Below, in pieces: positions 11,795 through 22,807 of a stretch of 64,000 bases of DNA. Numbering within the stretch: the stretch's first letter is position 1; each line of letters starts with the position of its first letter. Both the position numbers and the translations under genes were made by a program. The notes below the pieces were generated by a model. That model saw only the letters and a program-made list of their open reading frames with translations, was not told where the DNA came from and did no database searches. This DNA comes from Sebastes aleutianus. Taxonomy: Eukaryota; Chordata; Actinopteri; Perciformes; Sebastidae. The DNA is taken from assembly GCA_916700875.1 (NCBI GenBank), contig CAKAKS010000187.1, positions 33,101 through 97,100 on the forward strand. The letters are read 5' to 3'.

Positions 11795-12478
11795 TAGGGG
11801 TGGGCGATATGACCAAAAATGTATATCACGTTTTTTCTTTTTGTTTTTGCAGTGACGGTATTATATCATGGTATTACAAAATGAAAAAGGGATACTCCAC
11901 TCAAAACATGATTCTACATATTTTCATGCTATTGATAATGTAAGGGCACATATCTTAAGAAAAAACAGATGTGTTTATTGGCTCCAAATTGAAAATTAGT
12001 TATAGGCCTACATGTGTTTTGGGAGGAGTGGACTGCCCCATAATGTAAATGTAATGTGATTAATAACAACAGCCATGCTGTTGTTATTAAGCACTGGCTG
12101 GTAGTAGCAACTCCACAGCAGCTCCTCAGCAGCAATGCTGTCGACACTACACAAGCAATGTACGTTTCGCAGCAGTTCACTGCCTGCAGCCGCACTGCTC
12201 AAACGGTCTGTGTGGCGGCTCTAACCTGTTAACATGGGCGCCGAAATGAAAAGTAAAAGGTTCCACGACGAAACGAAACGGCGGTAGCCTGTACGTAACC
12301 ATAGACAACCTGTGTGGATGTGACGTAGTTTATCAGGTGTTGTATCACCGTCGCGTATGTGTGCTAAAGCGAAACATGTGTGTTTATCACGGTAATGATG
12401 GTATTGCAAAATCCATGTTGTGGCCAAGCGTGACACCGATGACGGTGATGGAACCGGTATACTACCATCCACCTCCCC
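11795..12478 (+). mobile_element. hAT-like non-autonomous element (TAGGGGTGGGCGATAT type)
   Basis: The left end TAGGGGTGGGCGATATGACC matches a teleost hAT-like family whose right end normally reads CCGGTATACCGCCCACCCC. Here the right end is decayed to CCGGTATACTACCATCCACC. Subterminal GGTATTA/GGTAATGATGGTATT words support the family. A perfect 12-bp hairpin lies inside at 12061-12089. No transposase is encoded. Confidence 0.7.
12061..12089. repeat. Perfect hairpin, 12-bp arms, 5-nt loop
   Basis: TAATAACAACAG, loop CCATG, then CTGTTGTTATTA, which is the exact reverse complement of the first arm. It sits inside the element at 11795-12478. Confidence 0.9.
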
Positions 12479-12492
12479 TCCCGCCAGCCCTG

Positions 12493-12720
12493 TTTGTCTT
12501 TTCACTCTTTAAACTACATCACCACGGTCACTCCCGGCCCATTTTCTCTGAGCGTTTACCCTCTGCCACGGATGGGTTTACATTGTAGTTAATGGAAAAC
12601 CTGGTGAGTCTCATACTGGTGTTAAAGGTTTCCTTGTGCGGCGGTATCACACACCGACGGCTGTGAAAAAGCCTCAGTATTTTAAGCCCTGGGAATGAGA
12701 ACGGGCTGAAAATGCATAAA
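12493..12720. mobile_element. Truncated relative of the 9985-10634 element
   Basis: The fragment aligns by eye with the right part of the element at 9985-10634: CTCTTTAAACTAC against CTCTTTATACTAC, GTTTACATTGTAGTTA against GTTTACATTGGAGTTA, and GTCTCATACTGGTGTTAAAGG against the corresponding stretch. It ends with CCCTGGGAATGAGAACGGG, a terminus of the CGTTCTCAxTCCCA type. The left half is missing. Confidence 0.6.
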
Positions 12721-12748
12721 GGCAGAAAACCTGCACACGACAATGACA

Positions 12749-13062
12749 AAGTAACTATTAGTTTATTAATTGATTAGTTGATCGACAGATTATGTTGAGA
12801 ATTGATTAATTGTATGTGTCCCACTTCTCTTGAATTGAATTGAATATTTTTCCTAGTCTTCAATTATAGCAAATTGAATGTCTTTGGCTTTTGGACTGGA
12901 AGCAACTATTTGATGACGTACTGCAACCTTTGGTTCTGGGAAACTGTAATGAGCATTTTACACTTGCTTCGGTCATTTTATAGACTAAAAGATTAATTGA
13001 TTAATCAAGAAAATAATCGGCAGATTTATCAATAATGAAGATCATCATCACTTGCAGCACTA
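12749..13062. mobile_element. hAT-like element of the (TAGGGCTGCAAC) group, family A
   Basis: The left end carries AATTGATTAGTTGATCGACAG. The right end carries TTAATCAAGAAAATAATCGG followed by TCAATAATGAAGATCATCATCACTTGCAGCAC, a decayed GTTAGTTGCAGCCCT terminus. The middle includes TTTTATAGACTAAAAGATT. Related copies in this window are at 44707-45402, 46626-46978, 50936-51290 and 63263-63889. Confidence 0.7.
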
Positions 13063-15117
13063 CCATACATGTAATGGATGTGGGCCTACCTTCTTAATTC
13101 TGTCTTTATATTTGACTTTTTGTAAAGGGCTTCCATGAAAAGATTGAGAGTAGACAAAAGAATATGTGTGCACATACTTGCATTTGTGTAGGTCCTACCC
13201 TAAAAGACCTGTCATGAGTGAGGGATTTTAACCAAATCGGCTGAGATGAGAAGCTTTTCACAGCGAGCACAGCTGCCGGTGCAGGAGGCTGGGAGGGAGG
13301 GTAACAGTGGCAGTTTTAAATGTATTTTCTACAACACTTTCTCAATTAAAGGCCCTTTTTACACATAGCACTCTGCTAATAACATAATGGCGAGTAGAAT
13401 GTCATTGAGTGGTGTAATGTACCTAAATCCTTCACAAGCATTTTTAATGCTTTCATAATTGGAGCCCACTTTGGAACATAGTGGCACACGGGAGGCAGTG
13501 GTGGAAAGGCAAAGAGAAATGATTTGTAAAGATGTCCGCGCTGGAAATAATAACTAGCCTTGGTGCTAATGTAGGGCTCTTTGCAAGAGGGGAGAAAAAA
13601 AAAACATTTCGTTAATTGAGTTTGCCTGAAAAAAAGGCATTTAAAACTCATCATTTCATTTTACAGTCCTTTTTGTGGCACATTGTTTTTAGAGAGTGGA
13701 AAGGGGAACACTGGTGGTGTTTCGCATCCATTTGGAGGTTAATGGTCAAGTTTCAGGCTTTTAAATGTGGTAAAAACTACACTGAAAGGATTTACTTTAA
13801 TTAATTGCAAAGTGTGATTTTTTTTTTCCAATACTCGTGAACTCTTGCCATTGAAAACTTACCTACAGAAATCGCTCCGCTTATGCAAGATAAATACCAG
13901 TTTTAGTCTTTTTTGCTTGCAATCAGACCAACATGATCAGTTTGCCAAAACATTTTACCTGTATTTAAAGTTATTTTTGAATAATCAACACATAATTCTC
14001 AGCTAAATGACTTCTGAAACAACAAAATCACGTTCTGCTTACAGAAGTCATCTCACTTTTTACTTTTTGTTTCTTTCTCTTCTTTGTTTCCTCAAAAAAA
14101 AAAGGTGTTTGGACTGGACTGCCTCTGATTTGTGAGTCCATCCTCAGACTATACATTACCTTACACCACAATGACCCCTGGCCCTGTCTAAACACAGACC
14201 TTAATGACTCATGGTTGGTGGGCACACTCCTTGGTTAGAGGGCTCCGCAGGCTGTGGCCGGGGCAAGGAGAGGACACTAGGCACCAGGATTGAGTGGACT
14301 CCACACAGACATTAGCACCCTTGCTTCTGGGTTGTATTGCATCAATGTCAATGGGTAAAAACATGTCCTCCATCTTCAAAACCACGCCCCGAGGGATGAG
14401 AAAAGCACCTGCAGACCCCTTATCTATCAAAAGATAATGGCCAAAGTCAAATCAGTCTTTCTCTGAAAGCACTCAGCTGTTGCGCCACGGCAGGATGTGG
14501 CAAGTCGTACAAATTAGCCGAGACACCCGTTACTCGTAGATAAGCTATTGTCCTCAAACAGCACTACATCCTTTTTAGCCTTCCCTGCTTTTTCCAATAA
14601 AAAAAAAAAAAAATAGGAGGTCTCCTGCAAAAATATCCCCCTCTATAAAATGAAACGAGGAAAAGGGAGCTCGGGGTGAGGGAGCAGAGAAATCATTTAC
14701 AGTAGCGTGATGAAGTGTCCGTTTCTCCCGGCAACAAACAACTTAACAGGTGCCTTAAGAGAAGGAGTTGTCCTATAATCGTAAAAGCTTTTTTGATCAT
14801 TTAACCCGCACATCCAATCAATCAGCAGCGGAAGCAGACATACAAGCACACACACACACAGAAACGACACAGTACATGAGCGAGTATATTACACAAAAGG
14901 TTAATAGCTCACAGAGATACCGGGGGAAGGTCGAAAAATAAGTGGAGAAGATGTATAGTAGGTACATTGGCAGCAACGTCTCACAGTGACTATGGCTCTA
15001 TATACAATAATATATCCTTTTCTGTTACTTCAGCGAGAGTACATGTATTTTGAGATAGAAGTTCTCAAGTAACCCACTATATGTGAGCAAAATACGGTAT
15101 AAAACATTGATATTCCT
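13063..15117. other. Non-coding; candidate conserved blocks
   Basis: The stretches 13380-13680 and 14110-14480 are repeat-poor with short TAAT/ATTA words; 14415-14437 contains CTTATCT and AGATAA close together, a paired GATA-factor-like site. Such texture is common in vertebrate conserved non-coding elements, but conservation cannot be judged here. A poly-A run lies at about 14599-14613 and a CA tract at 14846-14861. Confidence 0.3.
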
Positions 15118-15121
15118 TTAA

Positions 15122-15573
15122 AGGGGACCTATTATGCTTTTGTGCTTTTTCCCTTTCCTTTAGTGTGTTATACATTTTTTGTGCATGTAAAAGGTCTGTA
15201 ATGTTACAACGCCAAAGGGAGAAACACTGCTCCTGAAGTGCCTGAAACGCCTTGCTTAAAGTCCCGCCTTTTCTTCTGTAACGTGGTGATGTCACCAAGT
15301 AACAAATTTGCAAAACGGTTAGTTTGGCACAGGGTCAAACAAAGCTAGTTAGAGCGGAGCTGGAGCGAAGTCCGAAGAGTTTGATGCGCCTGACCAATCA
15401 GAACAGCAGGAGCTCAAACATAGCATTTCAGACAAAGGGTGAAAAGAGGTGCTACAGCAGAGACAGTATCAGAAAAATTAATCGTTTTTTTTTAACATTG
15501 ACGCATGTAAACATGTTCTAGAAGAAAACCAAAATACAAGTATTCACCTGAAAGTAAGCATAATAGGTCCTCT
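15122..15573. mobile_element. TTAA-flanked TIR element (AGGGGACCTATTATGC ends)
   Basis: AGGGGACCTATTATGCTT at the left end is inverted as AAGCATAATAGGTCCTCT at the right (17 of 18 bases). TTAA flanks both sides (15118-15121 and 15574-15577), the target duplication of piggyBac-superfamily elements. The 452-bp unit has no coding capacity. The terminal sequence is one I recognise from many teleost genomes. Superfamily assignment is inferred from the TTAA flanks alone. Confidence 0.82.
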
Positions 15574-15577
15574 TTAA

Positions 15578-16763
15578 AACAACCTTTCTTACACTAACAA
15601 ATAATTTTTTATTTTGCCGCAGAACACTGCTTCTCTCCACCAATTGGTTTTAAATCAACGTTTCTATGGGTGATTTATGCTTACTCAAAGTAGCGGAGTA
15701 ACACTTTCATTAAATACACATAGGAGGAGGAGGAGGAGTCGTCGGAGTTTTGACAGATGAGCCTGATGGCCCTGAGAGTGGCACAGAACCTCACCAGCTG
15801 GTAGTGGACCTGGCGCCAACTGCCCATCTAGGCTGGCAGCTTGCTCTAACATGCCAGTCGAGACCTGTGAGGGCTCAGCTCATGACCAGTATAACGCCAG
15901 AGGGGTATCAGCTGCCAAACCTTCACAGTCGGCTCTCAGATGGAGCAACTGAGGCATTAAATCTAATGAGAGGGAACTAAAAGTAATTCAATAGACAGTT
16001 TTACAAGAACTAATACAAATGAGCAGAAAAGCAATTTGGCCGTTTGTAGCATTTTTTTAAGATGAGAATGAATCAAAAGACGATTGACCTGTGAAAACTG
16101 TAAATGTTGAAAATGTGGTAAATACTGATCATTTCAGTTAATTATGTGTGAAACATTTCCCTACGGTTCTAGTCAAATTACATAGAATTACATCCCAGTC
16201 CATCAACAATGAGAAAAATGCTCTACTTTGTGTGATTTCGTAGATTGAAGGTTTCACAGAATCGTCCTCCACTCTGTCTCTATAAACATTTAACAATTTC
16301 TGCTATAAGTCCCTTAATAAATTCCATACAACTCTTATAACACAGACTGCTGGTCTGTTGCATCATGGTGCGTCAAAACATTAGTGGGAGCTGAAAGACA
16401 TGGCATGTGAGTGCACGTTTGCTTGGTGGAAATTGATGGGAATGCAGTCTTTCTGCTGCAGTTCAGTGATATCAATCTACTTAATTTATATGACTTATAT
16501 TATAAATGCAAATGCTTGATAATGCATTGGAGAGAATTTTGGAGGTTCGGCACTCATGATACCAAAACAGGCAAATGTACACAATTTATAATTTGTTTTC
16601 ATTTAAGGCCATTTTTGGATTTTCAGGCGTCAACCCTTTAGGCCATCAAATCATCAAATTTTGCTGTTGATGAACAAACTCGTAACCAAAATAAAAAAAA
16701 GCCAATTAGATCAAATATCTAGGTCGAAATGAATAACTAGGAAGTCCTACTTTAATATGATTT
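15578..16763. other. Non-coding; compact open frame of doubtful meaning at 15750-15980
   Basis: The stretch 15740-15985 has even composition and an open frame of 76 codons (15750-15980) free of low complexity. It ends in an ATTA-rich tail (GCATTAAATCTAATGAGAGG). I do not recognise the peptide. A conserved regulatory block is as likely as a coding exon. The rest is AT-rich non-coding DNA. Confidence 0.3.
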
Positions 16764-17390
16764 AGGGCGCTTTCACAAGCCAACATTTAATCTGTTTTTA
16801 ATGGTTTGTTTACGGTTTGTTTGGGCAGTTGTGAACGTAGTAACCGTGCTCTGGTGCAGACCAAAACAAACCGGTCCGAGACCGCTTCATTAGGGGGTCT
16901 CGGACTGTTTCCAAGCGAACCAAAACGCAGGCTGCCTGTGCAGGTATTCGTTGAGATGGACACAGGTAAATGACGGATTAACAGTGGGAGAGTGGGAGAC
17001 GACTGACTTGGAAGTCCGACGTTTGCTTGACATCTGGGCTGAACAGAACATAACGAATATGCTAAATAAAGTCCAAAAAAATGGTGACGTTTAAAAATGT
17101 ATTTGGGATAAAACGGAGGAGAAGGGATTCATGAGCACAGAGAGTTCAGGGCCGAGTCAAAGCGAAAAAACTTTGACAGCAATATTTCAAAGTCCTCAAT
17201 TCCCTGCATAAAAGTGGCAGCTCTCGAAACGAAAAAAATAAGTTTGCTCCTTCGTACACGCTCTTCAGCATTTTTTTTTGTATTTGTTCACTCTAAATCC
17301 GAACCAGATTAAATAGAAAACGAACCAAAAGTATCAATTTCACTCTGACTCGGACGAGCCAGACGGACTATGGCTCGTGAAAGCACACTT
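16764..17390. mobile_element. TIR element (AGGGCGCTTTCAC ends) with near-exact 8-bp target duplication
   Basis: The left end AGGGCGCTTTCACAAGCC and the right end GGCTCGTGAAAGCACACTT are inverted repeats with one small offset. TATGATTT just before and TATGACTT just after match at 7 of 8 positions, fitting a hAT-type target duplication. Internal words such as AACCAAAA and GGTCCGAGACC recur. The interior is non-coding. Confidence 0.75.
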
Positions 17391-20300
17391 TATGACTTTT
17401 TACATCTTTCAAAACTCAACAGAGGACATTTTTAGATTTTTTTTAAGGAGCTGCAGACACCCTGCAAACAGATCGACTCACGCTGACACACGCTGGCAGA
17501 GATTCCAACTGAACTCCAGCTACACATGGGAAAGACAGACAGATCAAGAATATCGAGGTGGGGGGGGGGGAATGGAGAGCAGCAGCGAAAAACAGAGACA
17601 TAGAAAAAGAGAATGGGAGATCCAGAGACTTGTCAGTCATGGCAATGAACACTGACAAGCCAACTCTGTGGATAATGTTTCTGTCACTGAGCGCTCTAAT
17701 CACAGTGTTCTTAGTCAAAACCAATCCCCTCGTATCTGTGCACTTGCAAAGTGCCGGGATGTTTATAGCAAACAGCTGAAAGAAGCGTACAAAGAGAGGG
17801 TGTCGAGGCAGGCAGACCCACTCACATCTCTACCATTGTCACCCGCTGTGAGTAACACATGGAGTAGAAACTGCAGGGGAAGACAAGAGAGGAGCACAGA
17901 GACAGAGAAGAGGTAGAGAGTGTGCACCAAAGAGAAAGAAAGAAAGAAAGCAAAAGGGAAAGATGGCAGTTTTAAACACACCCGACCAGGTAGTGCCTGT
18001 CAGAACACATTGCCATCCTCTAATTGGGTCATTTTTGATACCCCCCTACCACACGGTGCCAGCGTATTGATGGGGAGGTGTCATGGTGCCAAGAGCCTGC
18101 GAGGCCTCACTGGCACCGAATCAAAGCAGGCACAAACGCTGCCCGCAGACAATCTGGCAAGCCCGAGCACACACAGGCGCAAGAACATCCAAAAACATGG
18201 CCCCACAGCTCCCGCCTGTACCACCGGGGCGTAATTGGTACATGGGCATTCCGGCGCGTTTTCAAAGGAGGGAACTTAATCCACATGTGTACTATGAAAT
18301 TGGCTATTTTGTACCCAGCCTCCCCCCCCCTCCTCTGACTCTCTTGCTCTCGTTCTCGCCCTCCCCCAGTTTGCAACCCCTACCAGCGATTTAGCACTCC
18401 GAAGACGTCTTGTTTCTCTCACATCCTCTCCGTCAACTATCAACTCAACTCAAGCCAGTCTATCTTTCTCTTTCTGAAATCGCCCCAGGTTTGACCACGA
18501 CGTCTTAGTCTGTGAAGGCGGACAAGGATGCCTAATCTTTACTCGGTGCTCAGCTTGACAAGATTTCTCTCGTTTGAGTTTGTTTGTGTTTGCGCCCTGT
18601 ATGTGTGTTGGTATGTTTGTAAGTCTGTACTGTAAGTATGCAGATCTGGAGAAGCCTAAAACAAATTTAATTTGTTCGTCATGTACTTGCACATAAAGCT
18701 GGAGTTGGGTTTAAGGGTGTGGGTTGTGGATTGATGCTTACTGTAGGATGTGGGTGAAGCCAAAGCGAGCGCATCCCACTCCTCTCCTTAGACTCGGAAT
18801 CTTAAAATCTAAATACTCCCAAACAATAACATCCTCTCATGTGTGTCTTACGTCTGTACATTCCTACATTGAAGAACACTGTCGCATCTCCTCTTCCTTT
18901 GTGTGGTGGAGTGTGCCTTCCAGCCAGCCTGGCACTGACTGGCACACGGAGTAAACCGACTCCAGCTGCTTTCTGACCGAGGGGAACTTGTTTAATTAAC
19001 CACGCTCTGGTTCCAATGAAAGGCTTGGTTTCGCCCCCAGCTGTTGACCAGTCTGTGGCACCCCGGGGCCCCGACGGGGACTGGCATATCACCCCTTGGT
19101 CCGGTCCGATCCATGTTTCCCAGACAAAGATGGACTCTGCCTGTCATGCCAGGATGTATCACGCCTGAGCCCTCCTTCATAAATTAAACATGAGATCTGG
19201 AGGAGTTCTTTTAAAAAAGGAAAAAGACCCAGAGGATGTTTCTCTGCTCAGATTCACCCACGCTGCTTTTCTTTCCTTTTTTTTTTTCTTCCTATGACTC
19301 GGACTCACTCAGACATGGAAAAAAGGAAGAATGGGGAGAAGGTATAAACAGGTGCAGAGGTGAATTAGAAAACAGTGCCCTCAAAGACTTTCTCAAGTGT
19401 GTGTTTGTGAGTACTTGTGTGTGGGCAATCCATGGTGGCCTGAAAGAGCTCTTCAAAGAGCCTTCTGATGGTTGTCTGGCCGTTTCCATGTGCTTTTGGG
19501 GACGCACTCATATGTACGAAATGGACTCCGCTTTTGAGCATTACTCATCCTGTGTTAAGACTATAGCTTTGGTGCAGGTGGATTAGTACACACAAAGTTT
19601 CACCTTGAAAATATGTGTTTTGCTTTATTTAAATCGCATATGGTTCAAGCAAAATTGTCTTTCCTATTATTATCAGCATTCACTATTCTCACCATATTTG
19701 GAATAAAAGTTGAACTCACAATTTAAAAAGCATAATTGAACACTTAAGATTTCTTCGTAAATCATTTCAACTGCTTCTTTGCCTAAAAGCTATCATAGTT
19801 TTAAACACAAAGCACTGCAAGGTTGTGCATGCTCAATGTGACCCTTGGGGGTAAATACATGCAGATGGATGTAAACACCACATCACAACAACATCGTCTC
19901 AACCCTCCTAACCATAGTATAACCCAGCCCCCACCTTCCAGTCTTACTACAGCCATGAATCACAGGACTGGTCGCCGCCGAAGCCATCAGGCACTGGGGG
20001 TTGTGTTTGCCTGTGTTTATCTTATCCAATCATATCGTGGAATCAAGATCTGTCTGAACAACAACATGCCAACACTGACAAACTCTTTTGGGTCGGCATG
20101 AGCGAGATGGACCAAAAGAACAACTTTCAGTCACTAGGCCTGAAAAAAAGTGAGATGTGACCAATGCAACTCACTTGAAGGGCGGGTCCATCTGTGTTCT
20201 GTTTGTTTTTTTCAAATGGAAACGGCCACTCAGCCGTTGCAAAAAGCAGTGACGTATTTTTCCAAAGTAAGCAAATCATTAAGGTTATAAAATGTGAACG

Positions 20301-22079
20301 TGTGCTTTGGAAATAATTAAGTGTCGGTTCGGATTTTTTAAGCAGGGTTGTATGTATACTCTCGCGTTCAACGAGGGAAAATTACTGTTTTTGTGAAACC
20401 AGACCAGACTCCATTCAGGAAAACAGTCATTTTACCTCAAGGAACACGGGAGTTGCTGGTCTACCGCTACCATTTGTGTTATTGTGTGACTTTCGGATCC
20501 AAACTAACATGGCGTCCACAGCAGTATATTGTTTTACTTTCATGCCAATACTCCTTTCTGCTTCTCCAAACTGGGAGCATGCTGACCTCCATCTAATTTA
20601 CTCTACGTAACGTTAATACACTGACTATAAGGATGCATATATACTGTACGTGTAGCAGCGTCATCATGCAGAAACCTACGTCAGATCACATGGGAAAAAG
20701 TTTGACAAAATTTGAATGTTTGGATTTTAATACATAAGGAGCTTTATATGTTATAATTGGTGGTATAAAATATGAAATTGTAGATTCTGATATTTTCTAA
20801 TGATATTCTCCTTATTACCACTTTGTTCTGCTACTCCTAAGTGCAGAATCTCAATAGTGCTAATTGTTCTGTCAGCGGGTTTCCACTCGGTTCCCACTCT
20901 CATCCGAAATAAATCTGGCTTTACAAGAGAAGAGGCAATGTCACCACCCAGCCACTGTGGAAGTCACTCTAAATCTAGAGAGAGCTTGAGTGCCACCGAG
21001 AGAGCTAATTTCACCAGCATCTGGATGACAAGTCGTACCGCCACCAAGCACAATTGTCACCTTTGCAAGTTGTCATCTGTCTTGTGTCCTTGATGCCATG
21101 ATAATGCACACTGGAAGGGTGTCATGTCATCACCTGTACCCCTCAACAAATCACGTGTGAACACAGCAAACAGACAAAGGAAATGGTATTAACACCCAAG
21201 GAAAGCAATGCGCTTCTTCTTTTTTTATATATATATATGGTTTTAGTGCTGCACAACTCCCGAGAGAGCACTGTGGTTTTTAAAGATCTTTGAATCAAAG
21301 CTGGATTGGCTTTTTCTGCTCCACTCTATTGCCCGACTCGTGCAGCCTCCAACCCTCATCCCCTATCCACCTCCCCTTGTCATTTTTTTTTTTCCTGCGA
21401 GTCCAAGGCAGAGTCCACGGGAGCCCCATTTGCCGTGACATATGGCGAACAAGGCAGGCACTGCGAGCGAGTGGCCCTGTCTGGAGCTGTGACTTAGTAT
21501 CGTCCCTCAGTGCCTCTGGCAGCACAGGGACAGAGGGATGAAGGGGATGGAGGAAGAGAGAGAGGAGGTAGAGAGACAGAGGAAGGGTGGGAGTTGGGGC
21601 AGAGGGGGGGGGATTCATGCAGGAGTTTTCGCCCTGGAGACACACTGGCAGTCCTAAGATTAGAGGGGTAATCAATCTCAGCGTGGAGCCGGCCAATCCC
21701 ACCGCCCCACGGCCTGGCAACCTGGCCTCCTCAGGTGGGGGCAGGGCTGGGGGGGAGCAAAGGGCCACTGACGGGAGGGACGGAGAGGAGAGAGAGAGAG
21801 AGATGAGGAGAAAGAATATGCTTTATTAAGAGTCATTTGTCCTTTAACAAGCCTTGGTGCTGGACAGGTGATGAAGCATAGCACCACAAACACATATGAT
21901 TACTGTCATCGTTGTTTACTGGCTTAGCTGCCTCTGTCACCTCACTAGGGAAACCTTGTTTTGGGTGCTCCTATCACAAAAACACACACACACACACACA
22001 CACACATGCCCCGAGCAGTGCAGCACCACTCTTGGTCATAGTTAGAGCTGTGCTCATCCAACAGTCAGCATCTGTATCA
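17391..22079. other. Long non-coding block, mostly unique
   Basis: The block contains a G10 run near 17561, GA-rich DNA at 17930-17960, and repeat-poor stretches at 17980-18300 and 18900-19190 that could be regulatory. A TTTTTTATATATATATAT run lies near 21225. The stretch 20300-20640 has a texture like old transposon DNA (CCAGACCAGACTCC, ACGTAACGTTAAT) but shows no terminal repeats. The 157-codon minus-strand frame at 21295-21768 is proline/leucine-rich translation of GA/CT-rich DNA and is not credible. Confidence 0.35.
21980..22006. repeat. (CA)n microsatellite
   Basis: About 13 uninterrupted CA units. Confidence 0.95.
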
Positions 22080-22269
22080 GTCCAATTCTAGCAACAAAAA
22101 AAAACACTTGATCTGTTATCAGAAAAAAACAAGATACAAACTTTAAAATAATCCACTTAAACATCTAAATATTTCTATAGGCAAACTTTGTGCAAACTAC
22201 CGCAATGAGAAGTAGCGACATGTCATGCGTTAACGACAGTAGCCACAGCAGCCGTCATTATGTCAGCTA

Positions 22270-22700
22270 TGTTATTTTATGCTAAAGGAAGGGCGAAAAA
22301 AGCAAGACAGACTGTCACGAGTGCAACACACAAGTGTTTTAAGGGACACAATCAGTGTCGGTTGGCTTTAACACCAACGACTCGATAAAACACTTGCAGA
22401 AGCTTCATGGAAGGGAATATGATTAGGTTTTACAAACAACAAAGGCCAAGAGGAAAAGTGTGCTTTTTTTGTTTGAAGCGATGAAGAAGCATGAAAACGC
22501 TCCCTACGGATGGTAAAAATTGTGGAACATATTGTGGTGGACGACCAATCCCTTTTTCATGGTTGAAAATGTGAGCTAAAATCTCAAGCCTCACACACTG
22601 CCAAATTGAAACATGGAAAACACTACAGAGGTGAGTTTAACGGCAAACATTTGGAGCTCAAATGTGTGACCGATTACTAAGTCTGACATCACAGAATATA
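22270..22700 (+). pseudogene. Decayed hAT transposase (BED zinc finger) fragment
   Basis: In the frame of the TGT at 22313 the DNA reads CHECNTQV (22313-22336), a stop, then GFNTNDSIKHLQKLHGREYD to 22423. The C-x2-C pair, the FNT-N phrase, HL, the second H and the trailing EY reproduce the order of the BED zinc finger at the N terminus of hAT transposases (ZBED-like). Further on, MVKIVEHIVVDDQ (22510-22548) is followed, after a one-base frame change, by FFMVENVS (22551-22574). This fits the region after the BED finger in those proteins, where a conserved DDQPF-x-VVEN phrase occurs. Stops at 22337 and 22424 and the frameshift show it is dead. The catalytic domain is not recognisable downstream. 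The ends are approximate. Confidence 0.6.
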
Positions 22701-22807
22701 TATATATCCAATTCTAATTAAGATAATACTGTTAAAAATCATTTAGAAAAAGAGGTCAGTTTAATTAAAATATTTTTAAGAATATCTATTCACTTATGGG
22801 TTGTCAC

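Noticed and set aside
21295..21768. 157-codon minus-strand open frame
   Set aside because: Dominated by proline, serine and leucine from GA/CT-rich DNA, with no recognisable domain.
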